Part shown: positions 63,711-64,000 of the stretch, one piece after another
How the letters are laid out: the number at the start of each line of letters is the position of its first letter
Numbering within the stretch: the first letter of the stretch is position 1
Assembly (NCBI RefSeq): GCF_030373245.1
Contig: NZ_JAUCZF010000009.1
Coordinates: 124,001-188,000 of the forward strand
Source of the DNA: Hydrogenophaga sp.
Lineage (GTDB): Bacteria; Pseudomonadota; Gammaproteobacteria; Burkholderiales; Burkholderiaceae_C
Length of the DNA stretch: 64,000 nucleotides
Direction: 5' to 3'
Translations under genes and position numbers: made by a program
The notes under the pieces: model-generated
The model's database searches: none
What the model was told of the DNA's origin: nothing
Seen by the model: only the letters and a program-made list of their open reading frames with translations

Positions 63711-64000
63711 TCAAGACTTCGGCAGCCCAAACGGCTTGACCATGGGCCAGCCTTTCCGAGCCCAGTCGCTCATGCCCCCTTGCACGTAGCGCACGTTGGT
63801 CCAGCCGGCATCCTTCATGGCCTGCACCACTTTGCTGGAGCGGTTCTGCGTGTTGCAGATGATGAGCACCGGCTGCGCCGGGTCTCTGGGGATTTCACCT
63901 GCGCGCTGGTTGAGTTGCGACATGGGCAACAGCAGGGCGCCTATGGCCACGCCGGTGGCGTGCTCGTCGGGTTCGCGGATGTCGAACATGACGACCTGTC
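63711..64000 (-). CDS. Rhodanese-like domain protein (5' end beyond window)
   Basis: FDIREPDEHATGVAIGALLLPMSQL...LIICNTQNRSSKVVQAMKDAGWTNVRYVQGGMSDWARKGWP; frame open to the window edge. Confidence 0.88.
   Translation of the reverse strand, partial: QVVMFDIREPDEHATGVAIGALLLPMSQLNQRAGEIPRDPAQPVLIICNTQNRSSKVVQAMKDAGWTNVRYVQGGMSDWARKGWPMVKPFGLPKS

Overview
High-GC chromosomal window, probably from a Comamonadaceae-like betaproteobacterium; this is inferred from gene content and order, with no database search. Main blocks: (1) 0-15 kb, translation/transcription core: fusA (partial)-tuf-tRNA-Trp-secE-nusG-rplKAJL-rpoBC. (2) 15-22 kb: lemA, an M48 protease, rsmB-DUF4390-NtrY/NtrX-like two-component genes and tRNA-Phe. 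(3) 22-41 kb: an aerobic benzoyl-CoA (box) pathway island. It has boxD, benzoate-CoA ligase and an alpha/beta hydrolase leftward, boxR-boxC-boxB-boxA-thiolase rightward, and then a NAD-type formate dehydrogenase (fused FdsG-FdsB, plus FdsA) that could consume the formate released by BoxC. Four copies of a shared CATG(C/A)A(A/T)(A/T)AT..TGC motif flank boxR and look like its operators. (4) 41-46 kb: histone H1-like protein, Rep/UvrD helicase and a DUF2202 lipoprotein. (5) 46-55 kb: the most interesting accessory locus. A small CPBP-type glutamic intramembrane protease sits beside an LVIVD-repeat lipoprotein and two secreted proteins that share an almost identical Gly-Gly-Gly-Cys-Thr / transmembrane / Arg-rich C-terminal tail. 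This looks like a dedicated C-terminal protein-sorting system (JDVT-CTERM/MrtJ-like, from memory). One of the two substrate genes carries an apparent 1-nt frameshift. (6) 55-64 kb: AEC transporter (just upstream), katG, MBL-fold hydrolase, priA, hemE and a partial rhodanese gene. No rRNA, CRISPR array or transposase was recognised.
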